A stretch of 10,705 nt of DNA from Alphaproteobacteria bacterium (lineage in GTDB: Bacteria > Pseudomonadota > Alphaproteobacteria > RF32 > CAG-239): assembly GCA_017479785.1 (NCBI GenBank), contig JAFVBT010000013.1, positions 1 to 10,705 of the forward strand, in the 5' to 3' direction. The position numbers and the translations under genes are program-made. Positions within the stretch are counted from its first letter, which is position 1; every line of letters begins with the position of its first letter. Shown piece after piece: positions 1-6,822 of this stretch. The notes beneath the pieces were generated by a model. It had not been told where the DNA came from. It saw only the letters and a program-made list of their open reading frames with translations, and did no database searches.

Positions 1-274
1 CCCGAAAAGAATTATAAGTATATGAATCGTGATTTTTTGCAGCAATACATAAGCCGGTGTCGCCGTTTGATTTCATCACATCTATGTTCATGCCGCGACG
101 TACGGAGGCTCTCAAAGATTCAACATCTCCTCGTTGTGCCAAAGAATACATCTCGTTAAAAGATATAGGAGCCAGCGGATTGGCACGAGATGTGTACGGA
201 TATAAAACAGCAAAGCCGAAAGACAGTGCCGTTGTTAAGCACACAACCTTTTTAAATGACGTTTTTTTCTGCAT
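1..274 (-). CDS. Exported ankyrin-repeat protein, N-terminal part (3' end beyond the window)
   Basis: Reading leftwards from the ATG at 274-272, 91 complete codons remain open to the window edge. The first ~31 residues form a Sec signal peptide: a basic start (MQKKTSFKK), a hydrophobic core (VVCLTTALSFGFAVL) and a likely cleavage site after SRA. The mature part then gives ALAQRGDVESLR-type spacing, a G-M-N-I-D turn and N-G-D-T-G-L-C-I-A-A. These match the helix-turn-helix and the G-x-T-x-L-x-x-A signature of ankyrin repeats, so at least one repeat plus the start of another is visible. A GGAAGGG ribosome binding site lies 8-10 bases upstream of the ATG. Ankyrin repeats bind other proteins, and a signal peptide places this one in the periplasm or outside the cell; the partner cannot be told from sequence. 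It lies downstream of, and on the same strand as, the sulfatase-fold gene, with a 128-bp gap that holds no convincing terminator. Confidence 0.75.
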   Translation of the reverse strand, partial: MQKKTSFKKVVCLTTALSFGFAVLYPYTSRANPLAPISFNEMYSLAQRGDVESLRASVRRGMNIDVMKSNGDTGLCIAAKNHDSYTYNSFR

Positions 275-402
275 GATAAAACCCTTCCCATACAATAACA
301 CATTGTGATTCTACCCATAAACGTTTAAGTTTTGGTAAACAAAAGTGCTATTATTTTCGGGTGTTTTGTTGTTTTATCGGGAAAAATGCACCACAATCGG
401 GA

Positions 403-1806
403 TTATTGCATAAACTTCTTTTCATAAAGTTTATTGCGCTTGGCAAGTGTTTCACGCAAAAATTCTTCCGAATATACCTCTGAGAAAGTCGGCTCTTCAC
501 TAAACAGCGAAGTCCCTATACCCAAACGATGGTTTTTAATTTTTCCGCCCAATGCTTCTATTACGGTCGGAAACATATCCACCTGCGTAAAAGTCCGATT
601 AACATTCTGCGGTTGCGGTGTATTGATAAACAGGTTATAAACTCTGCGTTCATTCGGCATCGGAAAATCATTTCCCATTCGCAAATGATCTCCCATAACC
701 AGTATAACGGTATCTTTGTAATCAGGTCTTTCTTGCAACCACTTCAAAAAATCGGCAATGTGCAATTCTGTATGATGAATAATATTATAATAAATATTAT
801 CGTATTGCGGATATTTTTTCACTTCCGGTTTATGCCCGACATGGGTATCTATTGTCTGCACATAAAGAAAATATGGCTTTTGCCGAGACAGATAATCTAC
901 TCTGTCTTTGGCAACTTCCAAAACAACGTCATCCGTATATCCCCACGTTCCTTTTTGTTCATATTGCGGATAATTTTTCTTGATGGTATTCATGTCAACC
1001 ATATCCGTGAAATCGTTATCTTGTAAGAAAATTTTCATACCGCCGAAATTGCTGTCCGTTCCTTGCACGGAAGACAGTACATAACCATTATCTTTAAGGA
1101 TTTTGCCGAGCGAGTAATAACCTTTGAAAAAATGATTTTCCTTACCGAATTTATTTACAAGATTGTGATATTTAACCGGCATTCCCGTAAACAAAGCCAT
1201 TACGCTTCCTTGTGTAAAATCGGTTGCATACCCGTCATGAAAATTTTTGAATTGAACATTTTCCTCTTCAAATTCACGTAAATCGGCCAGAAGATTTGTG
1301 CCGAAAAACTTCTGATTTTCAAAAGTTTCTTCCAAACTTTCAATATGCAAAATAATCAGGTTTTTCTTTTGCGGTATTTGTATTTCTACCTCACGCGGTT
1401 CCGTATAATACCGCTCATAAAAATCCGTGCGTTCATTTGAGAAAAAGTGCCTAAGCGTCTCAGAATCTGTTTTGTAAAAAATATATCCGATAATTAAAAT
1501 CAATGACAGCAGTGAAATGAATGTATTGTAACCGACTTTGCACTTGAAATGCCAAAAGTTCAACATCGGCAAATAACATATCGCCAAAGCATATAAACTC
1601 GGTGTTATAATGCAATGTTGTATAAACAAACTTACAAAATGCGTATCGGCACCTTTTGCCGATGTGTTGATAAAAAACAAAATCTGTCCCAAATTAACGT
1701 CAACAAAATACTTTTGAACATACCTGAACACGGCAATGGTAGATATTAACAGAAACACGGCCGGAAAAGCATATAACCTTCGTAAATGCAATTTTGAAGC
1801 AATCAT
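403..1806 (-). CDS. Membrane-anchored sulfatase-fold enzyme, OpgB/LtaS-like phosphoglycerol transferase
   Basis: The 467-residue protein has about three hydrophobic segments (near 13-28, 57-80 and 95-111), then a soluble alkaline-phosphatase/sulfatase-fold domain from about 148, expected to face the periplasm. Recognisable features are N-L-I-I-L-H-I-E-S-L-E at 149-159 (metal ligand E156), a likely catalytic threonine T198 in D-F-T-Q-G-S, D-T-H at 320-322 and M-G-D-H at 371-374 (metal ligands D373, H374). The order and spacing, the W-G-Y-T-D-D segment near 288 and the Q-I-L-F-F-I-N-T-S-A-K-G-A-D-T stretch after the first membrane segment resemble OpgB (MdoB), which moves phosphoglycerol from phosphatidylglycerol to periplasmic glucans. 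It is much shorter than E. coli OpgB and no glucan synthase gene is adjacent. LtaS-like or phosphoethanolamine transferase activity is the alternative. The start is supported by GGAGAA 5 bases upstream and by the promoter at 1837-1865. Confidence 0.8.
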   Translation of the reverse strand: MIASKLHLRRLYAFPAVFLLISTIAVFRYVQKYFVDVNLGQILFFINTSAKGADTHFVSLFIQHCIITPSLYALAICYLPMLNFWHFKCKVGYNTFISLLSLILIIGYIFYKTDSETLRHFFSNERTDFYERYYTEPREVEIQIPQKKNLIILHIESLEETFENQKFFGTNLLADLREFEEENVQFKNFHDGYATDFTQGSVMALFTGMPVKYHNLVNKFGKENHFFKGYYSLGKILKDNGYVLSSVQGTDSNFGGMKIFLQDNDFTDMVDMNTIKKNYPQYEQKGTWGYTDDVVLEVAKDRVDYLSRQKPYFLYVQTIDTHVGHKPEVKKYPQYDNIYYNIIHHTELHIADFLKWLQERPDYKDTVILVMGDHLRMGNDFPMPNERRVYNLFINTPQPQNVNRTFTQVDMFPTVIEALGGKIKNHRLGIGTSLFSEEPTFSEVYSEEFLRETLAKRNKLYEKKFMQ

Positions 1807-1836
1807 AAAAGTTCTCCGTTTATAAGATTTTGCCCG

Positions 1837-1865
1837 AGCATAATCTTTCTTCCCTAATTTTGCAA
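1837..1865 (-). promoter_or_regulatory. Putative sigma70-type promoter of the sulfatase-fold gene
   Basis: On the minus strand TTGCAA (1865-1860) and TATGCT (1842-1837) are separated by exactly 17 bases. Each matches four of six consensus positions. Transcription would start near 1830, leaving a short leader that contains the GGAG ribosome binding site before the ATG at 1806. This is a pattern match only. Confidence 0.45.
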
Positions 1866-1897
1866 CATTTAAATACTATTTTCACGGCAACTCAGTC

Positions 1898-1918
1898 GCA
1901 TTAGTAATGCATTTTTTT
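1898..1918. promoter_or_regulatory. 13-bp dyad followed by a T7 run in the divergent intergenic region
   Basis: GCATTA-G-TAATGC (1898-1910) is a perfect inverted repeat around a single base, followed by A and seven T residues. It lies between the two divergent genes and upstream of the minus-strand -35 element. It could be an operator for a dimeric regulator of one or both genes, or a short hairpin with a U tract acting as a weak terminator or attenuator in the plus direction. Downstream, 1921-1947 holds TGGACA, TTTACA and GATAAC elements that could form a plus-strand promoter, but no pair has a good spacing, so I do not call one. Confidence 0.35.
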
Positions 1919-1987
1919 GCTGGACAGTTTACAATTTATCTGATAACTTCTCAGAGCATTTGTTTTTTGTAAAAATGGAGCGATATT

Positions 1988-4900
1988 ATGAAGAAGAATT
2001 TAATTGTGCTATCCGGAATGGCCTTGTTTTTTGCAAATCCTTGTTACTCGGTTGATAACTATGTGATTACGGGTGATAACTATTCATATAGTTATAACGT
2101 TTATAAAACGGGTGAAAAACTTGAACTAGATGATGATATTTTGCAAAGTTCTTTTGATATTCCATACAGTTATTTATCGCCGCTTTTTACAGCTTCCAAA
2201 ACTTGGGCTGCTAAAATTGAAACCGCGAAAAAAGTTGAACCGGTCAACTATTACCTTTTTTCCGAAGATGAATACAATGCAGCAGCTGTCAGTCTTCATG
2301 TTGACGTTAAAGAGAAACCTTACAAAGTAACTTTGGTTAACGCAGCTATCAATAATCTGACGCCTACCGGTCCGAAAGATATTCTGGAGACAGTCCCTTT
2401 TGATGCCTACATAAGCTTAGGACTTGGCATTGACGAAGATCATCCGGGGTGGGAACCGTATTCCGGACTCCATGCACTATATCACGAGAAACTTCCGGAT
2501 TTACACACCGTTATGTTGCACGAAATTATGCACTCTTTGGGCATCAGTACAAATGTTCAACAATTTAATGAAGATGAAGGTGATTCTGCCTATTATTTTT
2601 CTGAAGAAGGAGAAACGTTATCCGTATTTGACAAAGATTTAAGAATTTATACGGGAAATATGAGTAAACCGTTTAACCCGAAAAATGAAATTAAACCACA
2701 ACCTGAAATGTCGGTCGGTGAAGATGAAGATTTTGATGTATTTGAATATTCTCCTTATTATGTCGGTGAAACAACCTTAAAAGTATTATCCGGAAAACCG
2801 GATTACAATGAGGCAAAACAAGCAATTGTAGATAACGGCGGTATGACAAATTATTCCATAACCTATGAAGAGAAAAAAATAACATACCCTAAAGTTTTCG
2901 GTATGCCGATTCACAATGCCGATGACGACGAAATTGACTTATCACACCTTGAACTGAGAAACAGTTTTATGTCGCACCAGAAATTCAGAAATTGGTTGAC
3001 ACCGATGGAAGCCGAATTAGCCGTTCTCAAAGATATCGGTTACAATGTTGAATTACGAAAATATTTCGGTAAATCATATTACTTAAATGGTATTACGGAT
3101 GTTTTCACAACCGGATACTCCGAGTGGAACGGCAGCGCTTATACCGGTGCTTTCAGTAATATTCCGCAAGGCGTAGGTTTACATATATACGGAAACAATA
3201 ACAATATTACGCAAGCTTCGGACATTGCTACTGTCGGTGAAGGTGCTGTCGGCATCAGAATAGATGGTGTTCAAAATGAATATACACTGGCCGGTGGCAG
3301 TAAAATTCAAACAAATGGTAAGGAAAATTTAGGTCTTGCCGTAACTTGGGGTAAAAATCATATCGTTAATCTTGCAAAAAATTCCGAAATTACCGCGGAA
3401 GGCGAAAAGGGTATCGCCGCCAGCTTTGATTTCGGCGCAAATTTGTTCGGTACCCTAGATACCAGCAGAGGCTCATACATAAATTATGACGATGATCAAG
3501 AATACAATCTCAAACCGTTTACCGAAACAACTGATGCGTTGGTTGATTCGTTTAATGTAGCCGGCACATTAAAGGGCTCTGAAGCTGCTATTTATATATC
3601 CGATAGTGCGCATGTGAAAGATATAAATATTCTTGACGGCGCACATATAGACGGCAATATAATTTCGGAATGGAATTCCATTCAATCCGGTCTTAATGCA
3701 AAAGTTCAAACCCGAAAAGGCGATTATTGGGTTCCCGTTAATCCTAAAGACATAAGTCAGATTTATTTCACAAATATTAATATAGACGAGGCTTATGCCG
3801 GCACAATTAACGGCGATATTATCGGCGATACGGATTACTTTAATACTTTGAAACTAAATAATGGCGGTGCCGTAACAATTGCCGGGGATAAAGTTGTTGT
3901 GCACACCATCAATAATGCCGGAACAATGAATCTTACCGAGGCAAATCTGTTCGTACAAGACGGTCAAATTACGGGCGGCGGCACAATTAATGTCGCACAA
4001 AGATTGGAAGTCAACGAAGAAATTGAAACAATTGACAACAAGATTAATTTGGCGGAAGGTACGCTGTTTTCCACAATGAATGATGAAACGCAAGATATGG
4101 AAATACTTGAACTGAATGCCGATAATGCCAAAATTTCTTTTGATTTGGGAGACACTTTTGCCCTTACAAATGAATCCGTCAAAGATAAGGCGACTATTGT
4201 TCAGATCAAAGCAGATGAAGAAATTGCCGAACAACTGCAAGATGGTGCTTCCGTTGAGTTATTTACCACGGACAATGTCTTAGATTTGGGTTCTTCTTAT
4301 GCCAACATTTATTATGAAGGCAATAAATATACCTTGACACAAAGCCAAGATGATGAAGGTTCGTTGGATATCAATGTTACGGCAACCGATGTTGAATTGG
4401 GCGATGCCGCTGCCGATAAAACTGCGGCAAACTACATTGTTACGGAAGGCAAGCTGAGCAAAGATGCCGGAATCGTTAAAGGTAACGAATTTGAAATCAG
4501 CGGTGAAAGCATTAATATCAACGGTCATAAAGGTTTGGTGATTGATAAAACGCATAATCCGGACGGGACTACTCTTAAAACATCTGTTTTCGGTGCTTCC
4601 GACAGTGATTTGACTGTTGTTAACGGCGGCAGTTTGGAAGTAGATGCTTCCGATAAAAGTATCACACTCGGTAAATCAGGAAAAACAGCTCTTGCACTAA
4701 ACAACGGCGAAGCTTTGCTTAATGCCGATGATAATTACATCTTTGTTACGGGAAATGTTAAAGGTGCTGACAATCAAACCGATAAATTGGTTTTGGAAGG
4801 TAAAAAAGTTTCTTTACATAATCTTCAAAACGTTAATGTAGATATCAAAAGCGAAAAAACAGATTTAATGGGAATATCAAAAAACACTGTCTGGCAAGCT

Positions 4901-6313
4901 AATAACGGTGTTATGAATATTTATGACGATAGCTATTTGGCATCAGACGGCTCCAATCAGTTTATCGGTAACGGCACTGCTCTTAATTTAATGAACGATG
5001 AAACGAATGATATTACCTTATCCGGAATGGTTTTGAATAAAACAACGGAAGCGGCTTTAGATGTTGATTTAGGTGATTTCTCAACGGATCGTTTTGTATT
5101 TGCAAACAGTGACGATTTGGAAACAAACGGCAATTCCATCAACATTACAGGTATTAATCTGTTGAACTCGGATAAAGTTCTATCCGAAGAAGAATACGTT
5201 ATTCCGTTTATTGCGGCACAATATCATAACGAAGAACTCATGAATAATGTTATTTGGAGTGTAGACGAGGATACGCTTATCTCTCCTATATTCAATTATC
5301 AGATTGACTACAGCTACGATGAGGATACCGGCGGTATAGTTTTAAGTCGCGGTTCTGCATCCGATTATAAGAGTTACAATTCTTCGGCCTTAGTTGCTCC
5401 GATTGCGGCTCAAGCCGGCAGTTACTTATCGCAACTGAGTATATATGATGCGGCTTTCGGTGGGCTTGATGCTCTGGCGCTTCCTTCCGGACAAAGCCGT
5501 GCTTACCGAGGAATGTCTTCCGGAGATATGCCAAGCTCTTATTCAAACGGAAATATTTGGTTCAAACCGACTTATATTCACGAAAAAGTTGATTTGAAAA
5601 AAGGTCCGCGTGTTCAGAACAATTTGTATAATGCGCTTGCCGGACGCGATTCCGGTGTATATTCGGCAAGAGGTTGGAATTATAAATATGCTCTGTACGC
5701 CGGATATACAGGTTCCCGTCAGCGTTATGACCACAACAGAATACACCAAAACGGCGGTGTAATCGGCGCAACAGGTGCATGGTATAAAAACAACTTTTAT
5801 ACGGCATTAACGGCCAATGCAGGCATGAATTTTGCCAAAGCGCGCACAATGTATGGTAATGAGAGTTTCAAAACCATTAATGCCGGCATAGCATCACAAA
5901 CCGGTTACAATTTGGTGTTGGCAAACGGCAGATTTATTGTTCAGCCGAACTATTTGATGAGCTACACATATATCAAAACGCTGAACTATAAAAACAAAGC
6001 AGGTGTAAAAATCAAGGCAAGCCCTTTGCAAGCAGTTAATATTGCACCGGGGTTAAAGACAATGTTTGTAATAAACGGTTGGAAACCTTATGCCGAAGCC
6101 AAAATGGTCTGGAGCCTGATGGACAAGACAAAGTTCAAAGCACAAGACGTCAATATGCCGGAAATGAGTACCAAACCTTATGTGAAATATGGTCTGGGCT
6201 TACAAAAAGACTGGTATACCGGTGTTTCGGCATACGGACAAGCAATGCGTCTTGACGGCGGCAGAGAAGGCTTTGAGTTCACGGCCGGTTTCAGCTGGGC
6301 TTTCGGCAGATAA
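1988..6313 (+). CDS. Autotransporter with N-terminal metzincin-like zinc protease passenger
   Basis: The 1441-residue protein starts with a Sec signal peptide (cleavage probably after C-Y-S, residue 21). Residues ~60-355 look like a zinc protease: H178-E-I-M-H182-S-L-G185 is the HExxHxxG motif, and S-H320-L-E-L-R-N-S-F-M328 supplies a probable third ligand and a Met-turn, followed by L-T-P-M-E-A-E-L-A-V-L-K-D-I-G-Y. About 365-1110 is a Gly/Asn/Asp-rich repetitive stretch typical of a beta-helical passenger. A helical linker (~1130-1175) leads to a C-terminal autotransporter beta-barrel (~1187-1441) with alternating aromatic strands. By analogy with type Va secretion, the barrel inserts in the outer membrane and carries the passenger to the cell surface; substrate and release are unknown. 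TGGAG seven bases before the ATG supports the start. The chain ends in F-G-R rather than the usual terminal aromatic residue. The architecture call is firm; protease activity is inferred. Confidence 0.85.
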   Translation: MKKNLIVLSGMALFFANPCYSVDNYVITGDNYSYSYNVYKTGEKLELDDDILQSSFDIPYSYLSPLFTASKTWAAKIETAKKVEPVNYYLFSEDEYNAAAVSLHVDVKEKPYKVTLVNAAINNLTPTGPKDILETVPFDAYISLGLGIDEDHPGWEPYSGLHALYHEKLPDLHTVMLHEIMHSLGISTNVQQFNEDEGDSAYYFSEEGETLSVFDKDLRIYTGNMSKPFNPKNEIKPQPEMSVGEDEDFDVFEYSPYYVGETTLKVLSGKPDYNEAKQAIVDNGGMTNYSITYEEKKITYPKVFGMPIHNADDDEIDLSHLELRNSFMSHQKFRNWLTPMEAELAVLKDIGYNVELRKYFGKSYYLNGITDVFTTGYSEWNGSAYTGAFSNIPQGVGLHIYGNNNNITQASDIATVGEGAVGIRIDGVQNEYTLAGGSKIQTNGKENLGLAVTWGKNHIVNLAKNSEITAEGEKGIAASFDFGANLFGTLDTSRGSYINYDDDQEYNLKPFTETTDALVDSFNVAGTLKGSEAAIYISDSAHVKDINILDGAHIDGNIISEWNSIQSGLNAKVQTRKGDYWVPVNPKDISQIYFTNINIDEAYAGTINGDIIGDTDYFNTLKLNNGGAVTIAGDKVVVHTINNAGTMNLTEANLFVQDGQITGGGTINVAQRLEVNEEIETIDNKINLAEGTLFSTMNDETQDMEILELNADNAKISFDLGDTFALTNESVKDKATIVQIKADEEIAEQLQDGASVELFTTDNVLDLGSSYANIYYEGNKYTLTQSQDDEGSLDINVTATDVELGDAAADKTAANYIVTEGKLSKDAGIVKGNEFEISGESININGHKGLVIDKTHNPDGTTLKTSVFGASDSDLTVVNGGSLEVDASDKSITLGKSGKTALALNNGEALLNADDNYIFVTGNVKGADNQTDKLVLEGKKVSLHNLQNVNVDIKSEKTDLMGISKNTVWQANNGVMNIYDDSYLASDGSNQFIGNGTALNLMNDETNDITLSGMVLNKTTEAALDVDLGDFSTDRFVFANSDDLETNGNSINITGINLLNSDKVLSEEEYVIPFIAAQYHNEELMNNVIWSVDEDTLISPIFNYQIDYSYDEDTGGIVLSRGSASDYKSYNSSALVAPIAAQAGSYLSQLSIYDAAFGGLDALALPSGQSRAYRGMSSGDMPSSYSNGNIWFKPTYIHEKVDLKKGPRVQNNLYNALAGRDSGVYSARGWNYKYALYAGYTGSRQRYDHNRIHQNGGVIGATGAWYKNNFYTALTANAGMNFAKARTMYGNESFKTINAGIASQTGYNLVLANGRFIVQPNYLMSYTYIKTLNYKNKAGVKIKASPLQAVNIAPGLKTMFVINGWKPYAEAKMVWSLMDKTKFKAQDVNMPEMSTKPYVKYGLGLQKDWYTGVSAYGQAMRLDGGREGFEFTAGFSWAFGR

Positions 6314-6333
6314 AAGTTGATTTTACTAAAAAC

Positions 6334-6386
6334 GGGCAGAGACTCTGCAACTGTTCACTTGTTGCTGTTTCTCTGCCCTTTCTTTT
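6334..6386 (+). terminator. Rho-independent terminator of the autotransporter gene
   Basis: GGGCAGAGA (6334-6342) pairs with TCTCTGCCC (6370-6378), and an inner GCAAC/GTTGC stem (6347-6351 with 6361-6365) extends the hairpin. It is followed by TTTCTTTT (6379-6386). It lies 21 bases after the stop codon. On the opposite strand the same hairpin is followed by GTTTTT, so it may also stop read-through coming from the tRNA. Confidence 0.9.
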
Positions 6387-6438
6387 GACGATGGTTCTAT
6401 TTTTTGGAAGCACACTAAACTTTTCAGTTTTTAAAAGC

Positions 6439-6464
6439 AAAAAAGCCTTGAAAATCAAGGCTTT
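6439..6464 (-). terminator. Rho-independent terminator of the tRNA-Gly gene
   Basis: Arms 6442-6451 (AAAGCCTTGA) and 6455-6464 (TCAAGGCTTT) are perfectly complementary around a 3-base loop. On the minus strand the hairpin runs into TTTTTT (6444-6439), then GCTTTT. It starts five bases beyond the encoded CCA of the tRNA. Confidence 0.9.
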
Positions 6465-6469
6465 CAAAT

Positions 6470-6544
6470 TGGAGCGGGCAATGGGATTCGGACCCACGAC
6501 ATCAACCTTGGCAAGGTTGCGCTCTACCCCTGAGCTATACCCGC
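6470..6544 (-). tRNA. tRNA-Gly (anticodon GCC)
   Basis: The minus strand folds as a complete 75-base tRNA. The acceptor stem GCGGGTA pairs with TGCCCGC with one G-U pair. The D arm is AGCTC..GAGC, the anticodon stem-loop CAACCTTGCCAAGGTTG has GCC at 6512-6510, and the T arm GTGGG-TCCGAAT-CCCAT contains the conserved TTC-type loop in the variant form TCCGAAT. The discriminator base is T and CCA is encoded in the gene. It reads glycine codons GGC and GGU. It is convergent with the autotransporter gene and has its own terminator. Confidence 0.95.
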
Positions 6545-6564
6545 ATTTCATGCGAACGAGTTAT

Positions 6565-6592
6565 TTAATAACACATAAAAATTAAAATGCAA
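6565..6592 (-). promoter_or_regulatory. Possible promoter of the tRNA-Gly gene
   Basis: On the minus strand TTGCAT (6592-6587) and TATTAA (6570-6565) are 16 bases apart. A start near 6558 would give a short 5' leader to be trimmed before the tRNA at 6544. The matches are modest in a very AT-rich stretch. Confidence 0.35.
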
Positions 6593-6624
6593 GAACTTTT
6601 TTTATGATTTCTTTATTTTTTTTG

Positions 6625-6652
6625 TTTTCATTTCATAAAAATGCTTTATCAT
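6625..6652 (+). promoter_or_regulatory. Possible promoter of the small ORF-murA operon
   Basis: TTTTCA (6625-6630) and TATCAT (6647-6652, five of six consensus positions) are 16 bases apart. A start near 6659 would leave a leader of about 29 bases with AAAGGA before the ATG at 6688. No other good candidate precedes murA. Confidence 0.4.
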
Positions 6653-6687
6653 AGCGTAAAAATATTGACGAATCAAAGGACAATTCA

Positions 6688-6822
6688 ATGGAAAAACAAA
6701 AATCGGCAAAGGAAATTCGTTTTGAAAAAGAAGCAAAAGCTTTGCAAAAAAATTTATTAAAACGCAAAAAACAACAGGAAGAACTCGCCAAAATCAAACA
6801 ACAAAAGGAGAAAGAACGTTGA
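6688..6822 (+). CDS. Small highly charged coiled protein of 44 residues, upstream of murA
   Basis: This is a short frame from ATG 6688 to TGA 6820-6822, with AAAGGA about seven bases upstream. The protein has 13 Lys, 3 Arg, 8 Glu and 6 Gln in 44 residues, no Cys, Pro, Gly or Trp and no membrane segment. It should form one long amphipathic helix. The core A-L-Q-K-N-L-L-K-R-K-K-Q-Q resembles, from memory, an A-L-R-x-N-L-x-R-R-K-x-Q-A-R motif in short ORFs ahead of murA in other Alphaproteobacteria. That comparison is recollection, not a search. Its last codons contain the AAGGAG ribosome binding site for murA and its stop codon overlaps the presumed murA start, so at least one role is probably translational coupling. 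No biochemical function is known to me. Confidence 0.7.
   Translation: MEKQKSAKEIRFEKEAKALQKNLLKRKKQQEELAKIKQQKEKER
6805..6810 (+). promoter_or_regulatory. Ribosome binding site that places the murA start
   Basis: AAGGAG inside the end of the small ORF lies seven bases before the GTT at 6818-6820, which immediately precedes the conserved D-K-I-K-I-I-G-G start of MurA. The alternative ATT at 6827 would be 16 bases away. Spacing therefore favours initiation at 6818 despite the non-canonical codon. Confidence 0.6.

Noticed and set aside
57..308. 83-codon plus-strand open frame at the left edge
   Set aside because: It is antisense to the ankyrin-repeat gene, which has a clear signal peptide, repeat signature and ribosome binding site.
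330..402. Terminator after the sulfatase-fold gene
   Set aside because: Only short AT-rich dyads such as AAACGTTT are present, with no stable GC stem followed by a U tract on the minus strand.
3854..4240. 128-codon open frame on the minus strand inside the autotransporter gene
   Set aside because: It lies wholly antisense to a clearly coding passenger, has no domain I recognise and no independent translation or transcription signals.
6291..6585. Open frames on both strands across the tRNA and terminators
   Set aside because: They consist largely of tRNA and hairpin sequence.
6819..6821. TTG as the murA start codon, well placed after AAGGAG
   Set aside because: It is in a different frame from the conserved MurA sequence; MurA would require a frameshift immediately after initiation.
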